DNA from: Natrinema altunense
GTDB lineage: Archaea > Halobacteriota > Halobacteria > Halobacteriales > Natrialbaceae
Length of the DNA: 64,000 nt
Assembly: GCF_000731985.1 (NCBI RefSeq)
Contig: NZ_JNCS01000006.1
Span: 112,701 to 176,700, forward strand
Direction of reading: 5' to 3'
Shown: positions 17,644 through 27,900 of the stretch, in pieces
Numbering within the stretch: the stretch's first letter is position 1
How the letters are laid out: the number at the start of each line of letters is the position of its first letter
Translations under genes and position numbers: made by a program
Notes under the pieces: model-generated
The model's input: only the letters and a program-made list of their open reading frames with translations
What the model was told of the DNA's origin: nothing
Databases searched by the model: none

Positions 17644-18115
17644 CAGTCCCATCCCTGAGCACGCCGTAGACGCCGCCGAGAACGAGACCGTACACGGCGT
17701 GCCAGAGCAGCGACGGCGGCGCGAAGTTGGGGACCGGCGGCGACGCGGGGGAGCCGACCGCACTGAGCCAGACGGGCATGAGGAGTCCGGCCAGCACGAC
17801 CCAGATCACGACGCCCCAGACGAGACCGAGGCCGACGACGCTCCCCGTCGACTCGACTCCCAGCACGCCGGCGAGTCCGGCGAAGGCGAGCCCCAACACT
17901 GCGCCGTGAAAGACGTGCACTGCCATCCCCACGGGGACAGTCGCCGGGGGTGCCAGGAAGTACAACGACGGAATCGCCACGGCGATCACCGCATCGTTCA
18001 TGACGAGCATCAACGCTCCCATGACGATTCCCCCCGCTACGCCACCGCCGACGCCTGCCATCCAGTTGCTTCTGTGTGAAATCGTTCGGACACCACGACC
18101 GGTTTCAGTGGCCAT
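17630..18115 (-). CDS. Four-helix membrane protein (paralogue of 43770-44318)
   Basis: The 161-residue protein has four hydrophobic segments. It is clearly related to the protein encoded at 43770: both carry VGG..GG near the N-terminus, AIP.(I/L)Y.L, HV.HG..LG, a V.W.VL...L.PVW helix, and a final H..(Y/F)G.VLG segment. The family is unknown to me. The stop codon TGA lies inside the 82-bp palindromic element, so the C-terminus may have been altered by that element. A TATA-like CCTATGAAA lies about 28 nt before the ATG. Confidence 0.75.
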   Translation of the reverse strand: MATETGRGVRTISHRSNWMAGVGGGVAGGIVMGALMLVMNDAVIAVAIPSLYFLAPPATVPVGMAVHVFHGAVLGLAFAGLAGVLGVESTGSVVGLGLVWGVVIWVVLAGLLMPVWLSAVGSPASPPVPNFAPPSLLWHAVYGLVLGGVYGVLRDGTDSSH

Positions 18116-18339
18116 ACCGAACGGAGGACCCGCGTTTTCATAGGCGTGCTGAGGGTGTGGGATGCGGACCCACGTTCGCGAAACAATTATAAGGCTATCC
18201 GTCCTGGGTCGCTCAGAGCGTCGAGTATGGGCCCACCGCTTCGATTCTCGTCGGGCTTTCCGATTGGTGTCGCGAGCGGACTCGACCGCTCGCGGTCACC
18301 GGTGGGCCGACGTCGCGGTCGCGGGCTCGGACTCGCGGG

Positions 18340-19836
18340 TCAGCCCTCGAGTTCGCGCCGCAGAAGCTGATTGACGTCGCCGGGGTCAGCGCTGCCGCCG
18401 GTCTTCTGCATGACCTGGCCGACGAGGAAGTTGATCGCGCCGTCGTCGCCGTTCTCGTAGTCGCCGACTGCGTCGGGGTTCTCGTCGATAGCCTCGACGA
18501 CGGCCTGCTCGACCTCGTCCTCGCCGGTCTTCCCCAGCCCGTCCTCTTTGACCACCTCGTCCGGCATCCGCCCGTCGTCGAGCATCGATCGCAGGACCGT
18601 CTCGCGGGCGTTTTTCGCCGTAATCTCGTCGTCGGCGACGAGTTCGACGAGCCGTTTGATCTCCTCGAGTCGCCCCTCGATCTCGGTGATCTCGATGTCG
18701 CGATAGTTGAGTTCCCCCAGCAGGTTGTCCGCGACCCACGTGGCGGCGAGGTCGGGATCGAACTCGCCGGCGACGTCCTCGTAGAAGTCCGCGACCTGTT
18801 TCGTCGAGGTGAGCTTCGAGGCGGCCTCCTCGCTGAGACCGTATTCCGCTTGGAACCGCTCCCGGCGGGCGGCGGGGAGTTCCGGAATCGCGATCTCGTC
18901 TTTCCAGCCCGAGACGCGCAGCGGCGGCAGGTCGGCCTCCTCGAAGTACCGGTAATCCTTCTCCTCCTCTTTCGACCGCATCGAGACCGTGATCCCGCGG
19001 GATTCGTCCCAGTGGCGGGTTTCCTGCTCGACTGCACGACCGCGTTGAATGGCGTTCTTCTGGCGGGTCTCCTCGTAGGCCAGCGCTTTCTCCGCACCCT
19101 TGTGACTCGAGATGTTCTTGACCTCCGTCCGGTTCGCGGCCTCGAGCGCGTCCATCCCGATCTCGTCGGTGTCGTCGCCGTCGATCTCGGCTTCGGGGAT
19201 GATCGAGAGGTTGGCGTCGATCCGCAGGCTGCCGTCGCGCTCGGCGTCGAAGACGCCCAGGTATTCCAAGACCTCCTCGAGTTCGGCGAGGAACGCCCGC
19301 ACTTCGCTCGGACTGCGGAAGTCGGGTGCCGTGACGATCTCCATCAGGGGCGTGCCGGCGCGATTGTAGTCGACGAGAGTGTACTCCGCCGAATCGATGC
19401 CGCCACCGCCGCCGACGTGCTGGAGGCTGCCCGGGTCCTCCTCGAGATGGGCGCGCTCGATCGCGACGGTGCGTCGCTCGCCCTCGACGGCGATCTCGAG
19501 CGTGCCGTCCTGACAGATCGGCTCGTCGTACTGGGTGATCTGGAAATTTTTGGGCAGATCGGGGTAGTAGTAGTTCTTCCGGTGGAAGCGGGTCTCTTCG
19601 GGGATGTCGGCGTCGATCGCCTTCCCGATCTTGACGGCGGCCTCGACGGCTCCCTCGTTTAGCACCGGGAGCGCCCCGGGAAGACCGAGACAGACCGGAC
19701 AGACGTTGTCGTTCGGTTCGTCGCTCGGCTCGGTCGAACAGCCACAGAAGATCTTCGTGTCGGTCTCCAGCTGGACGTGGACCTCGAGGCCGATGACGGT
19801 CACGAGGTCGCCCTGCTGGGCGGTCTGGGCAGTCAT
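18340..19836 (-). CDS. gatB: Aspartyl/glutamyl-tRNA(Asn/Gln) amidotransferase subunit B
   Basis: I choose ATG 19836 (MTAQTAQQGDLVTVIGLEVH). The 498-residue protein has the GatB catalytic/kinase core: GLEVHVQL, the zinc-type cluster CGC/CPVCLGLPG, RKNYYYPDLPKNFQITQYD, and HLEEDPG. The C-terminal YqeY-like tail domain (about 340-498) follows and ends LLRREL. With GatA and GatC it transamidates mischarged Asp-tRNA(Asn) or Glu-tRNA(Gln). GatA and GatC are not adjacent, so the genes are dispersed. Confidence 0.96.
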   Translation of the reverse strand: MTAQTAQQGDLVTVIGLEVHVQLETDTKIFCGCSTEPSDEPNDNVCPVCLGLPGALPVLNEGAVEAAVKIGKAIDADIPEETRFHRKNYYYPDLPKNFQITQYDEPICQDGTLEIAVEGERRTVAIERAHLEEDPGSLQHVGGGGGIDSAEYTLVDYNRAGTPLMEIVTAPDFRSPSEVRAFLAELEEVLEYLGVFDAERDGSLRIDANLSIIPEAEIDGDDTDEIGMDALEAANRTEVKNISSHKGAEKALAYEETRQKNAIQRGRAVEQETRHWDESRGITVSMRSKEEEKDYRYFEEADLPPLRVSGWKDEIAIPELPAARRERFQAEYGLSEEAASKLTSTKQVADFYEDVAGEFDPDLAATWVADNLLGELNYRDIEITEIEGRLEEIKRLVELVADDEITAKNARETVLRSMLDDGRMPDEVVKEDGLGKTGEDEVEQAVVEAIDENPDAVGDYENGDDGAINFLVGQVMQKTGGSADPGDVNQLLRRELEG

Positions 19837-19961
19837 TGAAGACCGATTCGGCCCCGCAGGGGTAAAACGTAACGGGACGGACCGGCGGGCGTCGGCCGAG
19901 CGACGACTCGGTGCTGCACAACTGCGGCTCCCTTCGACGGGGCCGCGAGCGCGGCTCAAAA

Positions 19962-20420
19962 CTACCCCGAGCTACCGCTACAGACGTTCTGTTGGAACTG
20001 GAGATACCGGTCCCCGCTTTCCCGCTCGGCTCGAACCTCGACGAGCAGGCGGTCGGCGGCCCCCTCGTGGTCCGCACAATCCGGATAGTACCGATACGTC
20101 TCCCTCGTCGCGGGCGCGTCTTCGAGGTGGACGCGAACCTGATACTCGTCGCTCTCGATGACGTCCGGCTCTCGGTGCTGGGACGCCGCGTCGTCTTCCG
20201 GCGGCGTCTCGAGTTCGAATCGGTCCCGGAACACGACCGCCTCGCTGTATTCGTCGGCGTCGGTGCGACGTAGTTCGACGGCCACCGTGTGCGGTTCCGA
20301 ATCGAAGTTCAGCAGTTCCAGCGTGAGTCGTTCCGTCTCCGTTCCGAACCCGGAACAGCCCGCGAGTACCGCTGTGCTCGTCCAGCCGCCGAGGGCGAGT
20401 ACTCCTCGTCGCGAGACCAT
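19962..20420 (-). CDS. Putative Tat lipoprotein, function unknown
   Basis: The 152-residue protein opens MVSRRGVLALGG with twin arginines, then a hydrophobic run ending in lipobox VLAGC, so it is likely exported and lipid-anchored. The mature domain is a predicted beta-sandwich (LTLELLNFDSEPHTVAVEL) with two later cysteines (YPDCADHEG, QNVCSGSS) that could form a disulfide. This layout is common in haloarchaeal lipoproteins of unknown role. It is divergent from the symporter gene across 221 bp. Confidence 0.78.
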   Translation of the reverse strand: MVSRRGVLALGGWTSTAVLAGCSGFGTETERLTLELLNFDSEPHTVAVELRRTDADEYSEAVVFRDRFELETPPEDDAASQHREPDVIESDEYQVRVHLEDAPATRETYRYYPDCADHEGAADRLLVEVRAERESGDRYLQFQQNVCSGSSG

Positions 20421-20641
20421 CGGTCAAAATACCGTGCCGAATACACGTGTAAGTTTCTATAAATACTGGAATCCGTCCCGTCGGTCCATATGGGGAAACC
20501 GGCGTCGCTCGGCGTCGTCGCGGTTGCGCTCCGTCCGATTCCGCAGCATTCGATCCGGGATTCGACCGCAGGCGAAAGCGCAATTCGACCGATCTCCGGG
20601 CTTTTTGTCCCATCGGGGCGAACCGGATGGTGGTGTGGTAG

Positions 20642-21967
20642 ATGGTGTCTACCAATACGAAATCGTACTGGCGACGGTACCGCTCGATCCCGATCGTTTA
20701 CCGAATCGGCGCGGCGTTCGTGCTCGGATCGCTCGTCGGCCTGCTGGTCGGCGACCCCGCGACGACCCTCCAACCGCTGGGTGATATCTTCGTCCGGCTG
20801 TTGAGCATGATCGTCATCCCCATCGTTATCTTCACGCTGCTGATGGGAATCAGGCGGATCTCACCCGCGCAGTTGGGCCGGATCGGCGGCCAGGTGATCG
20901 CGCTCTACGCCGTTATGTCGGCAATCGCGGTGTTCATCGGGTTGGCAGTAGCGAATCTGGTCAACCCGGGATCGGGGCTGACGTTGGCCGAAGACGTCAC
21001 GGTCGATCCGGCCGAAACGCCGGATTTCGCCGAGGTGTTGATCGGAATCGTTCCCGAGAACCCGATCGGTGCGATGGCGGAGGGCGACGTCCTCGCGACG
21101 ATCTTCTTCGTCATCGTCTTCGGGCTCGCGCTCCTCATGCTCGAGGAAACCGCCGAGGACGACGCCGTTCGCCGCGGCGTCGAGTCGATCTTCGACATCG
21201 TCGAAGCCGGGACCGAGGCGCTGTTCAAGATCGTCTGGGGCGTCATGGAGTACGGCGTCATCGGCGTCTTCGCGCTCATGGCGGCCGTCTTCGGCGAGGC
21301 CGGCGTCGATGCGATCGTCCCGTTCGCACTGTTGATCGCGACCCTGCTTGCGGCGATCCTGATCCACATCGGCGTGGTCTACCTCGGTGGCATGATCGTC
21401 GTGCTTACGAGGCAGTCACCGGTCGCCTTCCTCGCTGGCTCGAAGGACGCGATCGTGACCGCCCTCTCGATTCGGTCCTCGAGCGGCACGCTCCCGGTGA
21501 CGATGGCCGACGCCGACGACAACCTGCGGATCGACGAGAGCGTCTACGGCTTCTCGCTCCCGCTGGGGGCGACGATCAACATGGACGGGACGGCGATGTA
21601 CCAGGGCGTCGTCGCCATCTTCGCCGCGAATCTCGTCGGCGTCCAACTGACCGTCGTCGAGCAGGTGACGGTCGTTCTCATCGCCGTCCTCGCGAGCATC
21701 GGCGCGGGCGGCGTCCCCGGTACGGGGCTGATCATGCTGACGCTGGTGTTGACCCAGCTCGGGCTCCCGCTCGAGGTGGTCGGCTTCGTCGCCGGCGTCG
21801 ATCCGATCCTCGATCGGCTCCGGACGATGACGAACGTGACCGGCGATCTGGCCGTCACGACGGTCGTCGCCCACTGGAACGACGCGATCGACTTCTCGGA
21901 GGGCTCGTGGGCCGATCCGACGCGGGGCCTCGAGATCGGCGGCGACACCGCAGCGGGGGACGACTGA
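20642..21967 (+). CDS. Dicarboxylate/amino acid:cation symporter (DAACS family)
   Basis: The 441-residue membrane protein shows the DAACS core: PLGDIFVRLLSMIVIPIVIF (first helices), the serine-rich re-entrant loop SIRSSSGTLPVTM, the NMDGTAMYQG motif in TM7, and the second re-entrant loop GAGGVPGTG followed by the D-x-LD-R-T-N helix (VDPILDRLRTMTNVTGD). Such carriers import glutamate, aspartate or C4-dicarboxylates with Na+ or H+. A T-rich promoter-like stretch GGCTTTTTGTC lies at 20599-20609. Confidence 0.94.
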   Translation: MVSTNTKSYWRRYRSIPIVYRIGAAFVLGSLVGLLVGDPATTLQPLGDIFVRLLSMIVIPIVIFTLLMGIRRISPAQLGRIGGQVIALYAVMSAIAVFIGLAVANLVNPGSGLTLAEDVTVDPAETPDFAEVLIGIVPENPIGAMAEGDVLATIFFVIVFGLALLMLEETAEDDAVRRGVESIFDIVEAGTEALFKIVWGVMEYGVIGVFALMAAVFGEAGVDAIVPFALLIATLLAAILIHIGVVYLGGMIVVLTRQSPVAFLAGSKDAIVTALSIRSSSGTLPVTMADADDNLRIDESVYGFSLPLGATINMDGTAMYQGVVAIFAANLVGVQLTVVEQVTVVLIAVLASIGAGGVPGTGLIMLTLVLTQLGLPLEVVGFVAGVDPILDRLRTMTNVTGDLAVTTVVAHWNDAIDFSEGSWADPTRGLEIGGDTAAGDD

Positions 21968-21976
21968 CCCCGCCGC

Positions 21977-24052
21977 TTATCTGGCGTCCTCGAGTCGCTC
22001 TAACGCGTCGGGATTTTCGATACTGCTCATGTCGCCGGGATCCTCACCGGTGTAGGTCGCCTGAATGGCCCGGCGGATGATCTTGCCCGACTGGGTCTTG
22101 GGGAACTCGTCGACGAACAGCACCTCGCGCGGGCGGAACGGTTTGCCCAACTCCGCGCCGACTTGTGCGCGCAGCTCCTCGCGAAGGCCGTCGGTCTCGT
22201 CGACACCGTCCTCGAGGACGACGTAGGCGACGACGGCGGTGCCGGTGGTGTCGTCGGGTGCGCCGATGGCGGCGGCCTGGGAGACCGCCGCGTGGTCGAT
22301 GAGCGCCCCTTCGACCTCGGCGGGGCCGACCTTGCGGCCGGCGACGTTGAGGGCGTCGTCGGCCCGGCCGTGGAGGAACCAGAAGCCGTCGGCGTCGGTC
22401 TGAGCCCAGTCGCCGTGGTCCCACATATCGTCGAACGTCGACCAGTACTCCTCGAGGTAGCGGTCGTCGCCGGCCCACAGTGACTTGGTCATCGAGGGAC
22501 AGGAGTCGCGGGCGACCAGATAGCCGCGTTCGTTGTTCGCTTTGACGGAGTTGCCCTCGCGGTCGACGATATCGATATCCATGCCGAGGCCGGGGCCGCC
22601 GAGCGTACAGGGTTTCAGGGGCTGAGTGGGCAGGGGCATCAGGAAACAGCCACAGATCTCGGTGCCGCCGGAGATGTTGATGATCGGCGCGTCGCCGCCG
22701 CCGACGTTTTCGTAGAACCAGTGCCAGGATTCGGGATCCCACGGCTCGCCCGTCGAGCCGAGAACGCGCAGCGAGGAGAGGTCGTGACCCTCGAGCCAGT
22801 CGTCGCCGTGCTTGCGTAACGCGCGGATCGCGGTCGGCGAGATGCCGAACTGGGTGAGCTTGTGGCGATCGATCATCTCCCAGAACCGGTCGGGCTCGGG
22901 GTAGTCCGGCGCGCCCTCGTACATGAAGACGGTGCCGCCGAACGTGTGGGTCCCGATCAGCGTCCACGGCCCCATCATCCAGCCGATGTCCGACACCCAG
23001 AAGAACCGGTCCGACGGCTTGAGATCCATCCCGAAGTGGACCTCCTTGGGGCACTGAACCTGTACCCCCGCGTGGGTGTGGACGATCCCCTTCGGCTTGC
23101 CGGTGGTGCCCGACGAGTACAGCAGCATCGACTCCTGGTCCGAGGTCAGGGATTTCGTCTCGTACTCGTCGTCGGCCGTCCCGACGGCATCGGCCCACCA
23201 CTCGTCGCGGTCGTCGGTCCACGGGATCTCGTGTTCGTTCGTCCGCTCGCGGGACCCGCCATGTCCCGCTCGCCCCTCGGCGGCGCTTCGCGCCCCGCTG
23301 CTCGAGCCGAGCCGGTCGAAGACGATCGTGTGTTCGACGTGGCCGGCTGCCGCGATAGCCTCGTCGGCCGCGGACTTGAGGAAGACCGGATCGCCGCGGC
23401 GGTAGAAGCCGTCGCCGGTAAAGAGCACGGTCGGCTCCGCGTCCGCGATCCGGGTGGCGGCCGCGTCCACCCCGAAGCCGGAGAAGATCGGCACCGCGAT
23501 CGCGCCGACCTTGAAACAGCCGTAGAGGATCGAGACGACCTCCGGGACCATCGGCATGTAGAGGCCAACGGTGTCGCCCGTGCCGACGCCGCGCTCCTCG
23601 AGCGCGTTCGCGACCCGATTCGACTGGCGGTGGAGTTCGTGGTACGTTATTTCTCGAACGTCGCCGTGTTCACCCTCCCAGATCGTGGCGACCGTGTTGC
23701 GGCGCTCCTCGTCGACGGCCGCGTGGCGGTCGACGACGTTGTGGGCGATGTTGAGTTCGCCGCCGGGGTACCAGTCGGTGAACTGTGGCCCCTGGCTGTC
23801 GTCCCTGATCTCGTCGTAGGCCTCGTAGAACTCGATCCCGAGGTAGTCGACGATCTCGTCCCAGAACCACTCGAGGCCACTGTCGGGTTCGTCCTCGAGG
23901 TCGGTCGTCGTCCGCGCGATGAGTTCCTCGTAGTCGTCGATCCCGTACTCCTGCATGAACTGCCAGACGTTGGTCGATTCGACGAACTCCCGGCTGGGCT
24001 CGTGGGCGATCTCGTCGATGTCCGCGAGACTGGGGCTAGTAGTTCCGGGCAT
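21977..24052 (-). CDS. Acyl-CoA synthetase (AMP-forming, acetyl-CoA-synthetase-like)
   Basis: The 691-residue enzyme carries the ACS N-terminal domain (NVWQFMQEYGI, WFWDEIVDYLGI), the P-loop LLYSSGTTGKPKG (about 310-323), the INISGGTEI adenylate motif, the YWSTFDDMWDHGDWA hinge region and the catalytic lysine in KTQSGKIIRR. It activates a short or medium acid to its CoA ester through an acyl-AMP. Residues 249-276 are a Ser/Gly/Arg/Glu-rich insertion not expected in the fold, encoded by a palindrome-bearing stretch. Chain-length preference cannot be fixed. Confidence 0.93.
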   Translation of the reverse strand: MPGTTSPSLADIDEIAHEPSREFVESTNVWQFMQEYGIDDYEELIARTTTDLEDEPDSGLEWFWDEIVDYLGIEFYEAYDEIRDDSQGPQFTDWYPGGELNIAHNVVDRHAAVDEERRNTVATIWEGEHGDVREITYHELHRQSNRVANALEERGVGTGDTVGLYMPMVPEVVSILYGCFKVGAIAVPIFSGFGVDAAATRIADAEPTVLFTGDGFYRRGDPVFLKSAADEAIAAAGHVEHTIVFDRLGSSSGARSAAEGRAGHGGSRERTNEHEIPWTDDRDEWWADAVGTADDEYETKSLTSDQESMLLYSSGTTGKPKGIVHTHAGVQVQCPKEVHFGMDLKPSDRFFWVSDIGWMMGPWTLIGTHTFGGTVFMYEGAPDYPEPDRFWEMIDRHKLTQFGISPTAIRALRKHGDDWLEGHDLSSLRVLGSTGEPWDPESWHWFYENVGGGDAPIINISGGTEICGCFLMPLPTQPLKPCTLGGPGLGMDIDIVDREGNSVKANNERGYLVARDSCPSMTKSLWAGDDRYLEEYWSTFDDMWDHGDWAQTDADGFWFLHGRADDALNVAGRKVGPAEVEGALIDHAAVSQAAAIGAPDDTTGTAVVAYVVLEDGVDETDGLREELRAQVGAELGKPFRPREVLFVDEFPKTQSGKIIRRAIQATYTGEDPGDMSSIENPDALERLEDAR
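23230..23305. repeat. Palindrome-bearing insertion inside the acyl-CoA synthetase gene
   Basis: The stretch holds a perfect 7-bp stem GCGGGAC (23249-23255) / GTCCCGC (23263-23269) and GC-rich GCGC repeats after it. It encodes the extra residues 249-276 (SSSGARSAAEGRAGHGG and following), kept in frame. The pattern resembles an intragenic repetitive element. Exact borders are uncertain. Confidence 0.45.
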
Positions 24053-24539
24053 TGATACCCGGAGGTACGAGACAGACCATCATCAAACAACAGGTCGCCC
24101 GTCGAACGTGGGGAGCGATCCCCGTTCGACACCGCAGCTGACCGCTCGAGTGATCGAGACACGACCCGCGAGCGCCGGAGGGCTTTTTCGCGTTCGACGG
24201 CTATCGGAAGTCTATGGGTACTTCGACGCTCGAACCGCCGACTGCGAGACGCTACCCCGCGAGCTGCGCGTCACCACGTTGCTGACGGACGGTGAGGCCC
24301 GCGGGATTCGGCATCGCGCGTGACTGTGCGAAGCGAAACCGCCAGCAGGAGTCACTCTCATCGGCGGTGACGACCGACTCGCGGTATGCTGCTCCGACGG
24401 CCCGGCCGTGTGGACCCGCTCACAAGCCCCGACCCCGCGGCCGTCTCGAGCGAACTGCGCGCCGCGCTGACCCGCGATGATAATATATCTAACACTAGTC
24501 TGACGTACGTTTATGTGCCCAGACCGACCCCTAGGGGAT
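24053..24539. other. Intergenic region between the synthetase and the smc operon
   Basis: No gene with recognisable features was found. The forward strand has a T-rich GGGCTTTTTCGC at 24182 and a possible 23-codon frame from 24213, but nothing supports it. The smc-operon promoter is at the right edge. Confidence 0.5.
24506..24515 (+). promoter_or_regulatory. TATA-like box of the smc operon
   Basis: CGTTTATGTG is centred about 29 nt before the ATG at 24540, which fits a leaderless haloarchaeal transcript. Confidence 0.5.
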
Positions 24540-24854
24540 ATGTCGAACAATCGCGTCGAGCAGCTCGAATCGACGGTTGCGGAACTCGAGTCGACGGTAG
24601 AGGGCCTGACGGACGAACTCATCGAGGCGAAGGAGCGAATCCGCGTGCTCGAGTCGGAGCTCGATGCCGAGACGCCGACGCGCGTCCCCGACCGTCGGGC
24701 CGAGGAGACGGGAACGACGACGGTCGACGAGGACGACACTCCGGAAGCCGAACCCGACGAAGTCGCCGAGGCGGCGGCCGACGCCGAGGACGAGGACGAC
24801 ACCGTCGGCGATGAAGCGGAAGACTCAGGTAGCGACGACATCATCGTTGCGTAA
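24540..24854 (+). CDS. Short coiled-coil acidic protein (DUF7518/bZIP-like) upstream of smc
   Basis: The 104-residue protein starts MSNNRVEQLESTVAELESTV, a leucine-zipper-like coiled coil over residues 1-45, then a very acidic, probably disordered tail ending DDIIVA. I recall this type as DUF7518 or 'bZIP' proteins found next to smc in haloarchaea. It precedes smc by 87 bp on the same strand and may be co-transcribed. A role with the condensin complex is an inference from position and coiled-coil nature. Confidence 0.75.
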   Translation: MSNNRVEQLESTVAELESTVEGLTDELIEAKERIRVLESELDAETPTRVPDRRAEETGTTTVDEDDTPEAEPDEVAEAAADAEDEDDTVGDEAEDSGSDDIIVA

Positions 24855-24941
24855 CTGCTGCCGACGCCGTGTGCGGGAAACCGCGGCGCGGGTACCACCG
24901 TCGACCGACGGCTGGTGGCGATACGGAGGGCTCGCAACAAG

Positions 24942-27900
24942 ATGTATATCAAGGCGATCGTTCTCGACGATTTCAAGAGCTTCGGCCGAAAGACGAAGAT
25001 CCCGTTCTACGAGGACTTCACCGTCGTAACGGGTCCGAACGGCTCCGGGAAGTCCAACATTATCGACGCCGTCCTCTTCGCGCTCGGGCTGGCTCGGACC
25101 CGCGGGATTCGGGCCGAGAAACTGACCGACCTCATCTACAACCCCGGCCACGAGGGTGACGACACCTCGAGCGGCCCCCGCGAGGCGACCGTCGAGGTGA
25201 TCCTCGACAATTCCGACGGGACCCTCGAGCGCTCGCAGGTCGTCAACGCTGCGGGGAGCGACGACATCGGCGACGTCGACGAGATTCGAATCCGTCGCCG
25301 GGTCAAGGAGACCGAGGACAACTACTACTCCTACTACTATCTGAACGACCGCTCGGTCAACCTCTCGGACATTCAGGACCTGTTAGCACAGGCCGGGATC
25401 ACGCCGGAAGGGTACAACGTCGTCATGCAGGGCGACGTCACCGAGATCATCAACATGACGCCCCACGCCCGCCGAGAGATCATCGACGAAATCGCGGGCG
25501 TCGCGGAGTTCGACGCGAAAAAGGAAGACGCCTTCGAGGAACTCGAGACGGTCCAGGAACGGATCGACGAGGCCGAACTCCGCATCGAGGAGAAACGCGA
25601 CCGGCTCGAGCAGCTCGCGGACGAACGCCGGGAAGCAATGCGCTACCGCCGGCTGCGACGCGAGAAGGAGGAGTACGAGAGCTACAAGAAGGCCAGCGAA
25701 CTCGAGGAGAAGCGCGCCGAACTCGGGGCCGTCGAAGACGAGGTCGACGACTTCGAAGACGAACTGGCGGCCCTCCAGCGCGAACTCGACGAGCGCGAGG
25801 GCAAAGTCGTCCGCCTGCAGGAGGATCTCGAGGATTTGAACGCCGAGATCGAGCGCAAGGGCGAAGACGAACAGCTCCGGATCAAAAGCGAGATCGAGGA
25901 GCTCAAAGGCGACATCTCCCGGCTCGAGGACAGGATCGAGGCCAGCGAGGACCAGATCGAGGACGCCGAGGCCGAGCGCCGCGAAGCGTTCGTCCAGATC
26001 GACCGCAAGCAGGAGACGATCGACGACCTCGAAGACGAGATGCGCGAGCACAAACTCGAGAAGGCCTCGATCAAAAGCGAGATCCAAGACCGGGAGCAAG
26101 AGCGCGACGATCTCGAGGCCGAGATCGAGGCCGTCGACACGGAGTTCGACGAACTCAAGGCCGACCTCGCGGAGCGCAAAGACGAGTTAGAGGCGGCCAA
26201 GACCGAGCGGAACGACCTCCAGCGCGAGCAGGATCGCCTCCTTGACGAGGCACGCCGGCGCTCGAACGCGATCAGCGAGAAAGAGGCGACGATCGAGGAC
26301 AGGCGCGAGCAACTCCCCGAGATCGAGAGCCAGCGAGGCGACCTCGAGCGGGAACTCGAGAAGGCCGAACGGAACCGCGAGAACATCGCCGATGTCGTCG
26401 ACGACCTGAAAACCGAGAAGCGCCGGCTGCAGTCCGACGTCGACGACCTCGACGACGAGATACAGGCGAAACAACAGGAGTACGCCGAACTCGAGGCCAA
26501 CGCCGGCGAGAGCGGCGACTCCTCGTTCGGTCGCGCGGTGACGACGATCCTCAATGCGGGAATCGACGGCGTCCACGGTGCGGTCGCGCAACTGGGGACC
26601 GTCCCCGGCGAGTACGCGACCGCCTGTGAGACCGCCGCGGGCGGCCGGCTGGCGAACGTCGTCGTCGACGACGATATCATCGGCCAGCAGTGTATCGATC
26701 ACCTCAAGTCCCGAAACGCGGGCCGGGCGACGTTCCTCCCGCTGACGGACATGAGCCAGCGGCGACTGCCGAACGCGCCGAGCGATCCGGGCGTGGTCGG
26801 CTTCGCGTACACCCTCGTCGACTTCGACAGCGAGTACGCCGGGGTCTTCTCCTACGTTCTCGGGGACACGCTGGTCGTGGAAGATATCGAGACCGCCCGT
26901 TCGTACATGGGAGACTACCGGATGGTCACCCTCGATGGCGACCTCGTGGAGAAAAGCGGCGCGATGACCGGCGGTTCCGGCGGCGGCTCGCGGTACTCCT
27001 TTACCGGCGGCGGCGAGGGCCAACTCGAGCGCGTCGCCAAACGGATCACGGAACTTCAGGAGGAACGCGAGGATCTCCGCGAGGAACTGCGCGGCGTCGA
27101 GGAGCGCCTCGACGACGCCCGCGATCGCAAGAGCGACGCGGCCGACGAGGTCCGCTCGATCGAGGCCGAACTCGAGGGGCTCGACGACGAGCGCGAGAAC
27201 ATCGAAGCGGAGATCGAGAGTTTGGAGGACGACCTCGCCGACCTCCGCGAGGAACGTGAATCCGTCGACGAGCGGATGAACGAGATCTCAGCGGAGATCG
27301 ACGCCAAGACGGCGACGGTCGAGGAACTCGAGGGCGAAATCGACGACCTCGAGACGGAACTCGCGGACTCGAAGATCCCCGAACTCACCGACCAGATCGA
27401 GGAGCTAACGGCCGAGATCGACGAGCGAGAGGATCGGATCCAGGAACTCGACGCCGAACTCAACGAGTTGAGCCTCGAGGCGGAGTACGCGGCGGACGCC
27501 ATCGAGGATCTCCACGACGACATCGAAGCCGCCCAGAACCGCAAGGCCGACCACGAGGAGTGCATCGCGGAGTACGAGGCGGAGATCGAGACGAAACAGG
27601 ACGGGCTCGAGGAGAAACGCGAGGCCGTCGCGGAGCTGGAAGCAGAGCTCACGGAGCTGAAAGCCGATCGCAGCGATCTCAAGGAAGCCCTCTCCGAGGC
27701 GCGGACGGAACGCGACAAACAACAGGATCGCGTCAACACCGTCGAAAGCAAACTCGAGGACGCACGCGAACGCGCGGGCAGCCTCGAGTGGGAGATCGAA
27801 GCCCTCGAATCGGAGGTCGGCGACTACGACCCCGACGACGTCCCTGACCACGAGACCGTTCTCGAAATGATCGACGACCTGCAGTCGGACATGGCGGCGA

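Noticed and set aside
24213..24284. 23-codon frame MGTSTLEPP... in the gap before the smc operon
   Set aside because: Only a weak T-rich promoter-like stretch supports it; composition is not protein-like.
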